Source: Macropodus opercularis (taxonomy: Eukaryota; Chordata; Actinopteri; Anabantiformes; Osphronemidae). From it: a stretch of DNA of 64,000 nt. Position 1 is the first letter of the stretch. Each line of letters opens with the position of its first letter. Position numbers and translations under genes: made by a program. The stretch is from NCBI GenBank assembly GCA_030770545.1, contig CM061105.1, positions 2,897,001 to 2,961,000 on the forward strand, in the 5' to 3' direction. Below the pieces are notes generated by a model. The model searched no databases, was not told where the DNA came from, and saw only the letters and a program-made list of their open reading frames with translations. Below are positions 24,627 through 35,045 of this stretch, piece after piece.

Positions 24627-25274
24627 TACGGAGCCCCGGAAGGGACATGGGAGGGAAAAAATTGGCAGAGAGAAAAAAAAAAGTTGAACCTTTGCCAGAT
24701 CTCGCAAAACGATTGCGAGATCTCGCAAAACTTTTGCGGGATCTCGCAAAACTTTTGCGGGATCTCGCAAAACGTTTTTCTTTTAAAACAACTTCCGCGC
24801 CAGCTGGTCACCACAAAAACGACAACAATTGAGGGTACACAAGTGTGGGAGCCGTTCATAGACTTTTATTTTGAGCTAGGGCTCAAATACACCGACATCA
24901 AGTCGGTGCTTGGAAGAAAACATGGGTTTCACTGAAGTGAGCGACACCTTAAGAGAATTCTCTTTGTATGTTCATGATGTCCTCTTCTGAGACCTCTCTC
25001 GACCGCAAGAAACGTAATAGATCCTCCTCCATGGCTTTTCTACAAAACTCGTTCCGACGTTCTCTTCGTAACCTATGAACGTGATATGTGCACTCCCGCG
25101 CCGTGGTTCCCGTGGTGACAATCTGACTCGGAAGTACAATAAAAAACTTTTGCAAGATCTCGCAATCGCTTTGCGAGATCTCGCAATCGCTTTGCGAGAT
25201 CTCGCAAAAGTTCAACTTTTTTTTTTCTCTTAGCCAATTTTTTCCCCCTCCCATGTCCCTTCCGGGGCTCCGTA
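24627..25274. mobile_element. 648-bp non-autonomous DNA transposon with palindromic subterminal arrays (IS3EU-like, tentative)
   Basis: Both ends read TACGGAGCCCCGGAAGGGAC inward, and the inverted repeat continues for over 100 bp with small indels. The flanks TTTGCC (24621-24626) and GTTGCC (25275-25280) look like a 6-bp target duplication with one mismatch. Inside each end is an array of the palindrome GCGAGATCTCGC spaced 20-21 bp: four units at 24692-24776, three at 25150-25210. The core keeps two converging coding scraps: plus-strand FIDFYFELGLKYTDIKSVLG (24858-24917), like the start of an integrase-type transposase common in fish, and minus-strand RRNEFCRKAMEEDLLRFLRS near 25000-25060. 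The end sequence and 6-bp duplication fit what I recall of the IS3EU superfamily; that name is an inference. It is a recent-looking copy with no enzyme of its own. Confidence 0.8.
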
Positions 25275-25722
25275 GTTGCCCCACATTAAAGTTCCAAAAC
25301 TCGTGGTTAACTCATGGGTTACCAAACCAGACACTTTTATTCTAACTACTTTCACAGTTACAAAATATAAAGAAACTTATTCGGGTAAATCTGCCTCTTT
25401 TACATGAAATCCTAACATTATTTGCTCTGTGTTTTGGATGTTTTCTGCTGAGGTTAAAGCAGTATGACTTCAAGCTACTGTTTGCCTGTTTCCATACCAC
25501 AATAGGCTAGCATCTATATTGTACATCAGCATTTTCACCTTAGCAAGTGTTAAACCTTTGTTTTAAACCACGTTTTAATACATGACTTATACTGTACATG
25601 TATACATCCTACATACTTTTAAACACACCTGAGCACCTGGGCAGTATAGTGTAGCTTACTTTCTCTCTTCTTTATCTTTCCTTCCCTCTCCTTCTCTATT
25701 TGTGTTTCTTTTTTTGTGTCAG
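25275..25722. other. Anonymous DNA ending in a pyrimidine tract
   Basis: There is no gene. About 25660-25720 is C/T-rich and ends in CAG. Confidence 0.5.
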
Positions 25723-25853
25723 GATCTTCGCAGCTTGTGGGAAGTGCTAATAGAAAAGCCCCTGCTCCAGTTCCCCTTGTTCACCACACTAATGCAAAAG
25801 GCACCATCCACGTTACAGCTGTGTGTTGCTATGACCAAGCAACCTTGTCATAG
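25723..25853 (+). other. Candidate terminal exon (splice-acceptor-like context)
   Basis: A roughly 60-base pyrimidine tract ends in GTGTCAG at 25716-25722, a strong-looking 3' splice site. One frame is then open for 43 codons to TAG at 25851: SSQLVGSANRKAPAPVPLV, continuing to a CCYDQATLS C-terminus. A second frame is open further, to 25932. I do not recognise the peptide, and no donor or partner exon is identified. Pyrimidine tracts are common in this DNA, so chance is a serious alternative. Confidence 0.15.
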
Positions 25854-25951
25854 TTCACTGGTCGCCCAGCTAATGGGGCGATCACAGTGGAGAAATGCAG
25901 GCTGTAACAGATGGAGGAGAAAGGGAGGCTGAATTATTAAGTGCTGTAAAG

Positions 25952-26285
25952 CAGCGGCCCCCAACCTTTTTTGTGCCGCGGACTGATTTCATATAAAATA
26001 ATATTTTCATCGAACTAAAAACAAAGTGTGTACCCTTGAATTAGTGGGAACCGTGATCATGTTTGTTTCCCATGAGCCAGTCCCATCTGGGGTAATGGAA
26101 CACAATGACAAGTATTATTTTAATTACAGTAAATTAAGTGTTGTGTCCAGCCTCCTCCGTAATTTGGTTCTGGTCGCTGTCACTGCAGAAAATCCTGCTT
26201 CACAAAGACAGAATGTTGAAAATGGAAGCAAGGCATTCAGTGTTTTTGGGGGCAATGTCTGAATATTGCAGTTGTTGTGTGAAAC
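25952..26285 (-). pseudogene. hAT transposase C-terminus with 3' terminal repeat
   Basis: The plus strand starts CAGCGGCCCCCAACCTTTTT, a typical hAT terminal inverted repeat, followed by GTGCCGCGGACTGATTTCAT. On the minus strand 26250-26130 encodes LPFSTFCLCEAGFSAVTA and TRTKLRRRLD, the conserved C-terminal part of hAT transposases of the ZBED5/Charlie type. Stops and indels follow. Only the 3' end survives; the BED finger, catalytic core and 5' repeat are absent. Confidence 0.85.
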
Positions 26286-26336
26286 AATTAAGGAACTTTT
26301 AAGGCCACCATTATTTGCAATCTCCAGCAGTTGATC

Positions 26337-26503
26337 ATCATTTTCATCTCCTTTATTTCTCTTGAGAGGGTTTGATCACTTTACATCTTGTTCTCTGTCT
26401 TGTCCTGTGTAATGAGGATCTTGCCTGAGTGTTCTGTTTGTACTCATTTCTGTCATGTTCCATGTAATGTGTGCCATTCATTTTAAGCCATCTATTGTCT
26501 TGT
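26337..26503 (+). repeat. Anonymous direct repeat, copy 2
   Basis: Second copy of 22164-22341, same orientation, about 4.17 kb downstream, abutting a LINE fragment. Confidence 0.85.
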
Positions 26504-26510
26504 CCTGCAT

Positions 26511-26820
26511 ATTTCTTAGGAATATTGCCAAAATTAGGAGCATCCTTTCACAGAGTGATGCTCAAAAATTAATCCATGCAGTTATTACCTCTAGGCTGGA
26601 TACCTGTAACTCCCTCCTCATAGGATGCCCCAGTAACTCTTCAAAATGCTGCAGCCAGGGTTTCGACTGGACTTAGGAAGAGAGATCACATTTCTCCTAC
26701 ACTAGCTTCTCTGCATTAGCTTCCTGTCAAATCTAGGATAGAATTCAAAATTCTTATCCTCACTTACAAAGCTCTTCATAATAAAGCTCCATCTTATCTT
26801 AAAGACCGCATAAATCTTTA
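26511..26820 (+). pseudogene. LINE ORF2 C-terminal fragment (CR1/L2 clade)
   Basis: SQSDAQKLIHAVITSRLD (26548-26601), then CNSLL and, after a frame change, NAAARV, LRKRDHISPTLASLH and LPVKSRIEFKILIL follow the thumb and C-terminal region of L2-type LINE proteins. At least one frameshift and one in-frame stop are present. The reverse transcriptase palm, endonuclease and 3' UTR are missing. The fragment ends abruptly where the 26821-26986 element end begins. Confidence 0.85.
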
Positions 26821-26986
26821 TGAATGGCTCCCACACTTGTGCACGCTCCATTGTTGTCATTTTTGTGGTAACCAGCTGACCCGGAAGTAGACTTACAATA
26901 AAAATGTTTTTCGAGATCTCACAAACATCATTCTTTTTTTTTTCCCAATCAATTTTTTTGTCCCACGTCCCTTCCAGGGCTCTGTA
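26821..26986. mobile_element. Truncated inverted end of the 24627-25274 transposon family
   Basis: This is the reverse complement of the left end of the 648-bp element: GGCTCCCACACTTGTG, TTTTTGTGGTAACCAGCTGA, a single GAGATCTC unit near 26912-26919, the poly-T stretch and GTCCCTTCCAGGGCTCTGTA at the tip. It keeps one palindromic unit instead of four and has many point changes, so it is older. The opposite end is missing. Confidence 0.85.
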
Positions 26987-29519
26987 TAGGTGTACAGATG
27001 TTTAGTAGAAGTGGGGTCCACAGTCTGTACAGGCTTACGTTTTGTTATCTAAGGAGGACCAGACTGTCACAAGTGTTTATGTGCTCAATTGTGGATCACA
27101 AAAACGTTAACAGACCATGTGCTGGGTGAGTAGGATCCTTGGTTATGTTGGATGCTCAGTTTCACCCGTGGTACAGGTCATGGACAGATGGCAGGGAAGA
27201 TATGATGCAGTTGTAATGCATAAACTAGTACAGTTTTATATGGAAATAAACTTACTGGTGAACAAATATCAAGTAGATTGCAGACTGTAGGCAAGATAAA
27301 TTAAATAAAACGGCTGAGCTGAGCTTCTTTAACAGGCAGAACGAAGTCTCGCTATTAGCCTGCCCTCACTGACACTATATACTGTACAGACTGTAACCCA
27401 TGTGCATTGTAAAAAAACGTTGTTTGCCTGACTTCTTATGCATTTGAACGACACAGTAAACTTTTGTTTTTATACACATGATATGCAGGCAGAAGCAATG
27501 TCACACAGTTAGTGTAGCAGCTTATAGCTAACTACTAATACAGTTATTACATGGTGAAATATGGAAATAAACGTATTGGTGAAGGAGCAAAAAGTATATC
27601 TGTAGTAGTAGATAACTTCTTCAAAATTTATTCTAGAAGCAGGCGGAGATGAAGTGGTGTCCAGATTTCCTTGAAAACAGTAGCTGTGCTACTTTGGTTG
27701 TATCAGATGAGTTCTACAGTACAAAGCCAGTGACCTGTGATGTTGGAAATCTCCATGCCAAGTTTGTCATGTGCGGTGTTAGGGTGGAACCTGTGGTGGT
27801 TCTATGATAGGTGTGACCCATTCGTACTGTATGTCAAGGAATAAGGAATTCAGACAACGGCTGCTCTGGAACAGGATTGGAAAAAATAGCTAAATTTGAA
27901 AAAATGAGGACAATGCACTCCTCTCAGAGTGTGTAAACATGAACCACATAGTTATAGAAGTTCCATAATGTCTAAAAAGTGGATTTTGCATAAGCAGTCT
28001 CCTTTAATGCATGACACATCTCAGAATTATGGACGATGAAGCTGGTGCTTCAGTTAAACATTTTTGAAAGACAATATACCACTTTCCAATTCATCCCTAT
28101 GACTTACTTCATTGGTGCTCATTAAATATGTTTGTGAACATTCATCTCTATCTCAGATTTTTAATACAAATTATTTAAGAGTATGTTTTAGCTGTTTTAA
28201 ACATGACTCAAAAAATAGCAAAAAGACTCTTGTGGGTGTGAGCAGATGTGCTTACAATTGTGACTGCGTGCTTGGGAGTGTATGCACAAGATGAAGCCAG
28301 AATCTGACAGCATATCTTGTTTTTTCTTTTGCAAAATTCTTAGTAACTATAAAACTGGGGAGTTCCTGTCTGCCATTGCCTTTGTCATCCCCAACCTCCA
28401 CATACTCAACAAAAACATCTCCAGGCGTAATTCTCAAGAGGACAAGTCTGTCCAGTCGTTCTCCTTCACTTAACAACTGGCGTACAGCTTCAACCAGACT
28501 TCCTTTGAGTTCATTCTATACTGTGCCAGGCTCAAACTGAAACCCAGTGTTACAATCTCTATGGCATATTTGTGTATTGTGAATGTTATTGTTGCATGTA
28601 TCCTCACCTACAGCATCAGAAATTCATGAGACAGGGATTTTCCTTAACAATATTCTCCTACGCTCAACTGCAGTGCTACTATACAAACAAGTCTTCAGTT
28701 TATCAAACCTAAACCAGACTGTAGTGTACTGTTGGACAGCACATCCTCGAGTCACCCAGAGATGTAATTCTCCCATCACATAGGTGTAGACCTATTGAAG
28801 AAACAAAGAGAAAGAAAAGAAAAGGAAAAAGCTGCAGAACACATAAACTCTAGTACCTCATATTGGGTACAGTATTTCATTTTTATGCTCAGTTCAAATA
28901 CAAACCATTATTAAATTCAACCTTATAACAAAGCTAGCAAACCCATCCAAGAGCACAGTGGATGCTTCACACTGTCATATCTTTTGACGCCATACAGTGT
29001 ACCAGTGCTAAGAGATTAGTACTCTTTGATGCCATGAGAATCAGGTGTCAGACCTCTTATTGTAGCCGCTCTAGTTGTTGAAAGTTGAGGGTAATAACAA
29101 ATTTAAGATTAGACACAAAAAACTCAATTTGGTAGAAAAGAAATAAAATAAAATAAAAGCATTGTGAATAATCTATACAATACCTTTATTTCGATATAAT
29201 GGACAGTCTAAGGATATAATGAAATATATAATGTCATTTTTTACTTGACAAAATTATGGATGTTTCAAAGTGATACAATTCAAAAGGTAGCTATTTCATC
29301 TCCAAGATTCAGTTCAGTTTATATCAAAAAGTCCTCTCAAAACACACCACAAAGTAGGGTTTAAACCTTTTTCATACTAAAGAACATTGGACCTCAGTGT
29401 CTCAATAAGGTGCCATGCCAAAACAATGTGCGCTTCAAGCCATCTGATAGAATGAACGTTTCGTGGTGATCTGCTTAGTATGCAAAGGAGATGTGATCCC
29501 CATGCCTTTTTGTGGAAGC
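26987..29519. other. Anonymous DNA, no gene seen
   Basis: No supported gene. A minus-strand 74-codon frame at 28252-28476 (GERLDRLVLLRITPGDVFVE) has protein-like composition but no known domain. The word ATATGGAAATAAAC recurs near 27239 and 27559, about 320 bp apart. Confidence 0.5.
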
Positions 29520-29740
29520 ACATGGTAAATGGTCTGCACTTTGTATAGCGCTTTTCTACCTATCAGTACTCAAAGGACTTTTGACACTGCGTCTCATTCA
29601 CCCATTCGCACACACAAACACATTTACATAGCATAGCTGCATAGCAGTGTGGTTCAGTGTCTTGCCCAAGGACACCTGGGGAAACCAAGAATCGAACCAC
29701 AATTGGTGGCTAACAACTCTACGATCGAGCCACTGCTGCC
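29520..29740 (-). mobile_element. tRNA-headed SINE, copy A
   Basis: Plus strand TAAATGGTCTGCACTTTGTA, TATAGCGCTTTTCTACCTAT, GTGTCTTGCCCAAGGACACC, AATCGAACCA and GAGCCACTGCTGCCC are the reverse complement of a common fish SINE with a tRNA-like head; AATCGAACCA is the inverted B box. The element is near full length. Confidence 0.85.
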
Positions 29741-29777
29741 CATTAAATCATCCTTAAAAAGTCCATTAAATCATATG

Positions 29778-29921
29778 CATAGCAGCTCTGCCACCTTAGG
29801 CTGACACAAAGGGGTGGCTTGCCCAAGGACCCTTCGGCACATGGCTGGGGGAAACCAGGAATTGAACCACCGATCCTACAATTGGTGGGCGACAGCTCTA
29901 CCTCTGAGCCACTACCGCCCA
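29778..29921 (-). mobile_element. tRNA-headed SINE, copy B (head half)
   Basis: Same family and orientation as copy A, 37 bp downstream: GGCTTGCCCAAGGACCCTTC, AATTGAACCACCGATC, GAGCCACTACCGCCC. The 3' half is missing. Confidence 0.8.
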
Positions 29922-31538
29922 CATATGACTCTGTTTGTTGCAATTCAAGCACAACCATTTTTTTAGATCCAAATTCAGACCTTGGCACTGGAGACATGGT
30001 TACATTTCGAATGGACCAAGGCATGTCTCAATGTTAATTTCAAATTTATTTGTATGCTATCTTGTGGGTGAGGGCAGGCTAATAACTATCTATACTGGTG
30101 CAGGTACAACTAACTAGCCATTATATGTAACTGCCCTCACCCTCACAATGGCCTCTGCAGCTGGGAGGTTACCACCCCATAAACAGACTGAAACAAACGT
30201 GTTGCTTATATACAGACATAACAATCGTCATCGAACATCTTATGGGTTTACAATATCTATTGGAAAGTATTAATTTCTCCTTTTTTTCCCTTCCCACATT
30301 AATAACATCAGCCTATTTCCATCTTTGCAGCATTAACCACCTGGTTCACAGCCTACTACGTTTTTGGTTGATTTCTGTTTTTCTTTGTAAAAAAACTAGC
30401 CAAAAAGTACTCAGGAGTACTCTCTAAAACAGAGTTAGGATTTCTGACTAATACATGGACAAAAAGTTTTGGATATGATAGAGAGTCCATGCATAGGCAT
30501 TCTGTACTTAGCACTATTGCTCTGACATGGTAAACAATACTTGAAGGAGCTGAAGGTACTACAGCTGTCACATTACTGTGATGCTGACAATACTGGAGAT
30601 GAGAAAATTTCATATTGGTCAATGTTTATTTTTTGTCACAGCATCATATTTATCACTTTGAATCATGGAATTTGTGTGATAATGACAGTGAACCTACCTA
30701 AGGAGGCTGGTGAATTGCAGGCCTTAGCTTCCTCAAGTATTTTTATGGTGTTTTATTATAGGGCAAAAATGCCCTATAATCTTCCCAAAATGACCAGGTC
30801 ATGGTGTTATCCTTTTTAGTCTTAAGCTGACAAACTTCAAAGGCAAGCAATCAGATTTAAGTCAGCAGATTCACATGTTCAGTGGTTTTAAAAGGGGGTG
30901 AATTAGCGTGCTGCAACACAAACCCCAGAGAGACAGACAGGCAGAACATCAGGTGTAAAAGCTCGCTCTGTCTATCATACACAATCCATTGTTGCCAGTT
31001 TTACTTTCACCTCCCCCACCATCGTCACTCTCTTCTAACTGGTTCTTTTCTGTCACACTCTCTCTGTCTCTCTGACAATTGCGTTATTTGGCCTTATCGA
31101 GGAATATGAAACACTATGGCACATCTCTGTACCGAGTCCAACAGATATGCCAATTCATTTTGCAGCCGGCGATTTGACAAGCTAGACTGCTCCTCTTGAA
31201 AGACATCACTCAAGCGCACAGCCACTGCCACCGATCCTCACTCCCCTTTCCTCCCTCTCTCCCCCGCCACCTTCTTCTTTCCCCTCCCTACTTTATCCTG
31301 CTTTCACCGTTCCATCTCTCTCCCTCTCTCCTTGTTGCAATCTGTAGAGCTTTGCCTCTCCAGATTGAAAAGGGCTCTCGGCCTGCGACAGAAAGCTGAA
31401 AAGAACAGGAGGCCCAAAAAAACCTCAGCTTGACAAGAAAAAAAGGCTGAAGTATTGAAAATATAAAATGATTGGGTGGTGGAGGGAGGCAATCAGGTGA
31501 TAACATTGTGGATATTAGGGGTGGAATTGCGGAAGATG

Positions 31539-31542
<4 letters not shown>
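29922..31542. other. Anonymous DNA, no gene seen
   Basis: No gene. A small perfect hairpin (ATTATAGGGCA, loop AAAA) lies at 30755-30780. C/T-rich at 31210-31340. Confidence 0.5.

Positions 31543-31571
<29 letters not shown>
31543..31571. repeat. GA microsatellite
   Basis: About 14 uninterrupted GA units. Confidence 0.9.
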
Positions 31572-31774
31572 CTGGGTGAAGGATAGTAAAATAGAAAAGA
31601 AATCAGAAAAAGAAGAGGACAAGGAGAAGAGATTGGTACTCTAAGCTGCGGGTGCTGAGGGGATGACACAGACACTAATACAAGCGTTTAAATATTTGAT
31701 GCAGGCAGGGATAAAGCAGGATCGTCTCGGCACGGAATTGAGTGTCAAGAGGAGAATCTATTACAGAGAATCTT

Positions 31775-31832
31775 TGTGTGTGTATGTATGTGTGGGTGGG
31801 TGCATGGGTGGGAGTGGGGTGGGATGGGGGGG
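31775..31832. repeat. GT/G-rich low-complexity tract
   Basis: TGTG units pass into GGGTGGG units and a run of eight G. Confidence 0.85.
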
Positions 31833-32535
31833 GTTGTATACAAGATGTGACAGTGTGGCAGAGTAGAGCAAAGATGTGTGCATTGTTGTCACAATGTTCT
31901 CAGCACCAATTCACACTCCAGTCACCTACAACATCCACCCAACTTGCTCACTGTTTTTCTGCTTTACCAGAAGACTCCAATTATCATGAGGGTTGGGAAA
32001 GGAGAATAAAAAAACTACATGGGGACCTAATTGAGTGTCAACTGACTCTTAAAGTTTTGCATGTCCTTCGACACTTGGACACTGTCTAAAATCAGGTAAA
32101 CATTATCTGAAAATCCAAAAACCACTCTGTGGTTATAATAAGAGTATTGAAAACATTTGATAAACAGGTTTGAGAACACACAGGGCAGCACAAGTCATTG
32201 AATGTTATATATGTTATAACAAAACATTTAGCATCACTATATCCAATTGGAATTGTTAGTTTTTTTTAATTATGGAAATTAATAAGACAAAATGTGATAG
32301 TAATAATCTGAGAAAGGTTAGAGAACATTTCATATAGTTAACTGTGTTAGTAATTGTAAATATCTCTATTTATCTCTAAATATTGTCTAGGAGGATTGCT
32401 GCATTAAAACTCTGAACACTCACTTTGATCCATGAAATTAATTGTGCACTGTAACCAAATTAACATCTGTAGTAAAATAATAAAGTAAAGAAATAATAGT
32501 AACCGGTAACAATATTAAAAATATTTGTTGCAAAC
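31833..32535. other. Anonymous AT-rich DNA, no gene seen
   Basis: Nothing recognised. Confidence 0.5.
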
Positions 32536-32590
32536 CCGGGCAGCACGGTGGTGTGCTAGCTAGCACTATCGCCTCACACCGTCTTCTCTA
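32536..32590 (+). mobile_element. SINE head fragment (A-box end)
   Basis: CGGGCAGCACGGTGGTGTGC, then TAGCACTATCGCCTCACA is the tRNA-like head of the SINE complete at 54287. The body is absent. Confidence 0.8.
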
Positions 32591-32816
32591 TCTTCTAGCC
32601 ACTACTGGTTGTCGCCAAATCTAACTCTATGTTCCCAACACAGGGCGAGGAAAACAAGAAGGCTGCTTAACTAAAAGCCTAATGCCCACACTACAAACTA
32701 AAGAGAGAACCCAAGTGCACACGACCCACAAACACGAGTGAGATTAACTGAGTTTTAAGCAACAGAAAACCAAACACAAACACATACAAACAGAACAGAG
32801 TAAAGTAAGTCTCTAA

Positions 32817-32907
32817 GCAAGTTTCTAAGCAAACAAGAAAAACAAACAAGGACCAGGTCTGTTACACCTGGTCCTTGTTTGTTTTTCTTGTTTGCTTAGA
32901 AACTTGC
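32817..32907. repeat. Perfect 42-bp inverted repeat, 7-base loop
   Basis: Arm 32817-32858 (starting GCAAGTTTCTAAGC, ending GACCAGGT) is matched at 42 of 42 positions by 32866-32907, with loop CTGTTAC. A partial third copy of the word CTAAGCAAGTTTCTAAGCAA precedes it at 32813. The DNA could extrude as a cruciform, and a transcript would fold into a 42-bp hairpin. Confidence 0.95.
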
Positions 32908-34639
32908 AACCTCAATGATGAATGACAAAGACTTAAAAACTTAAATATAATCAAACAGGAAATAACAAGCAATGACAAGAATGGAAACCAGGAAGTAACA
33001 AAACAAATGAAGAAGACAGGGGAGCTCCCTCCAGGGGTTGGAGGTCCGAGCTGTCACAATATTATATATAAAAATGTGTAGAAAAAAAAAACAATAGTGG
33101 AAACAGCTCTAAAAACATCAGCAGGTGTACCAAATAAGACAAGCAGTAGTGGGTCAATTTGCAAATGTCAAACAATAAAAAATAAACATGTACTAGGTCA
33201 AAAACAATTTTAAATGTAACTTCCATATCATCAATAAAATCAAATTAAATGTTCAGTAGTTTCTATAGGAAAAGCAGTGAACAGCTACAATGTCAGTGTA
33301 ATAGTTTTTTGCTCATGTTAAGCCTTTCTTTTCTTTTGACTTCTTCATTGTGTTTAAAGGCAATTAAGACACTGGAACACACATGCACACACACAGCTTT
33401 TGCCCACACATGATCTCAGTGTCTTGCTCTCACTACTATAAAATTAAAGGTTTGTGGAGTGATGTGTATTGAGGCCAGTCTCACCTGTGTGAGGTTTAAT
33501 GTGTATTTGCGCGCACGTTGTGGTTGTTCAGACAGTTCTGAGTGCCACTTTAACCTGTGTGTAATGGGGGCACAGTGAAACATTGTTAGGGAATAAAGCT
33601 TGTTACTTATAGTCCATACACACTTGCCAACACACAACATTGCACATAAATGTACACACACAATAGAGTTACACATTTTATCCACCAGCTTTAGCTAATA
33701 GAGGGTCAGGGTTGACCAACACCATTGCCTCCAATTTAATCTTGCACATAGCTCCAGCGTCCATCCTTCATGTTTTTACTTTTTCTTTTTTTAGTGCTAG
33801 AAGCTAATAGTTAAGTTAAGGTCTGTGACATGAAGACAAATAAAAACTAAAACATATACAGCTATAACAATATTGCTTTCAAGTGTTCCTACTGAACTAA
33901 TATGGATACAAGATGCTTTAATTAAGGTATAGTAGTATTTTTAACATTTAGCCCTTGGAGTGTAGAAAGGGTTTGGAAACAAGTCTTTTATTCATTTAAC
34001 ATATATGAACTAATATTCCCACAATTCCAATTTAAATGATGGGTGGGTTGATGGGTTTAAAAGATGAGTTCAGAATTCACAACTGGCTGACCGTGCTCAT
34101 ACATGTAAGCAAACATAACATATTAATAAAAATACATACATGCATTTCTGGAAGGTGTAATGGTTTAATTGTATGTAATTATTAAACTTAAGGTAGCCTA
34201 TGGCATCAATTCTATATTATACATTTAATTTAGGGAACATTCTACTGATTTATTGATGTAAAATAGCGTGGTTAAGAGAGATAATACTCGAGGGAATAAA
34301 TCTCTTTATACAGAGAAATAAATAAATATGAGAAAGGGGATAAATTATGTTCAATTGGATGGTAACAAAGAACATATAAACAATCTAGAGAAAATGATAA
34401 AAAAACATTAAAAAACACAGTTGTTTGATTTAAAGATTTAATGCAAAACATACAAAATATGATCAATATACAATTCACATTAATGTTTGCTTAAACGAAA
34501 CATGAAGGATCTTCTCCGTGCCAGTAATTTGAAAAACTTGAAAGAATGACACACTGAACCTGACTCAATAATGTAGCTGGTGAGTGTAGTACACAATGTG
34601 GCATGTAGCATCCAGATCAGACTTATTATCCCAGCCCCC
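32908..34639. other. Anonymous DNA, no gene seen
   Basis: No gene was recognised. Confidence 0.5.
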
Positions 34640-35045
34640 CACACACCCACACACACACACAAACATGCATGCAGGCAAGGAAGACTTACATATGAACACT
34701 TGGCATCACTCAACCCCCCTCCTCTCATAGGCATACACACCCCTCTACCCACTAGACAGTGATTCTATGTTCCATGTCGCCACCCTGTCTTGTCACATTT
34801 CCTTCTTGTCTGCCACACTGTCTCTCTCGCTCGCTCCATCTTTCTTCTTTGTACTTTGTCTGTCTTCTTATCCCCTCTCTTTCTCTCTTTCTTCTCCCAT
34901 CCCTCTATCTAATCAATAACTGCTGGCACTTCCTTTCACAGCTCAGGAAAAAACAATTAAACGCCATCGATCCTGGCACATGCTCATACATGGACGCACG
35001 CACGCGCGCACACACACACACACGCACACACACACACACAGACAT
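34640..35045. repeat. CA microsatellites flanking a pyrimidine-rich stretch
   Basis: CA repeats at 34640-34662 and at 34994-35040 (with GCACGCACGCGCGCAC), with a C/T-rich tract at 34785-34910 between them. Open frames here are repeat artefacts. Confidence 0.85.

Noticed and set aside
24618..24935. 105-codon plus frame and matching minus frames over the inverted ends
   Set aside because: Mostly translations of the GCGAGATCTCGC array (repeated ISQN or CEISQ words); only a short internal scrap is a real coding remnant, reported with the element.
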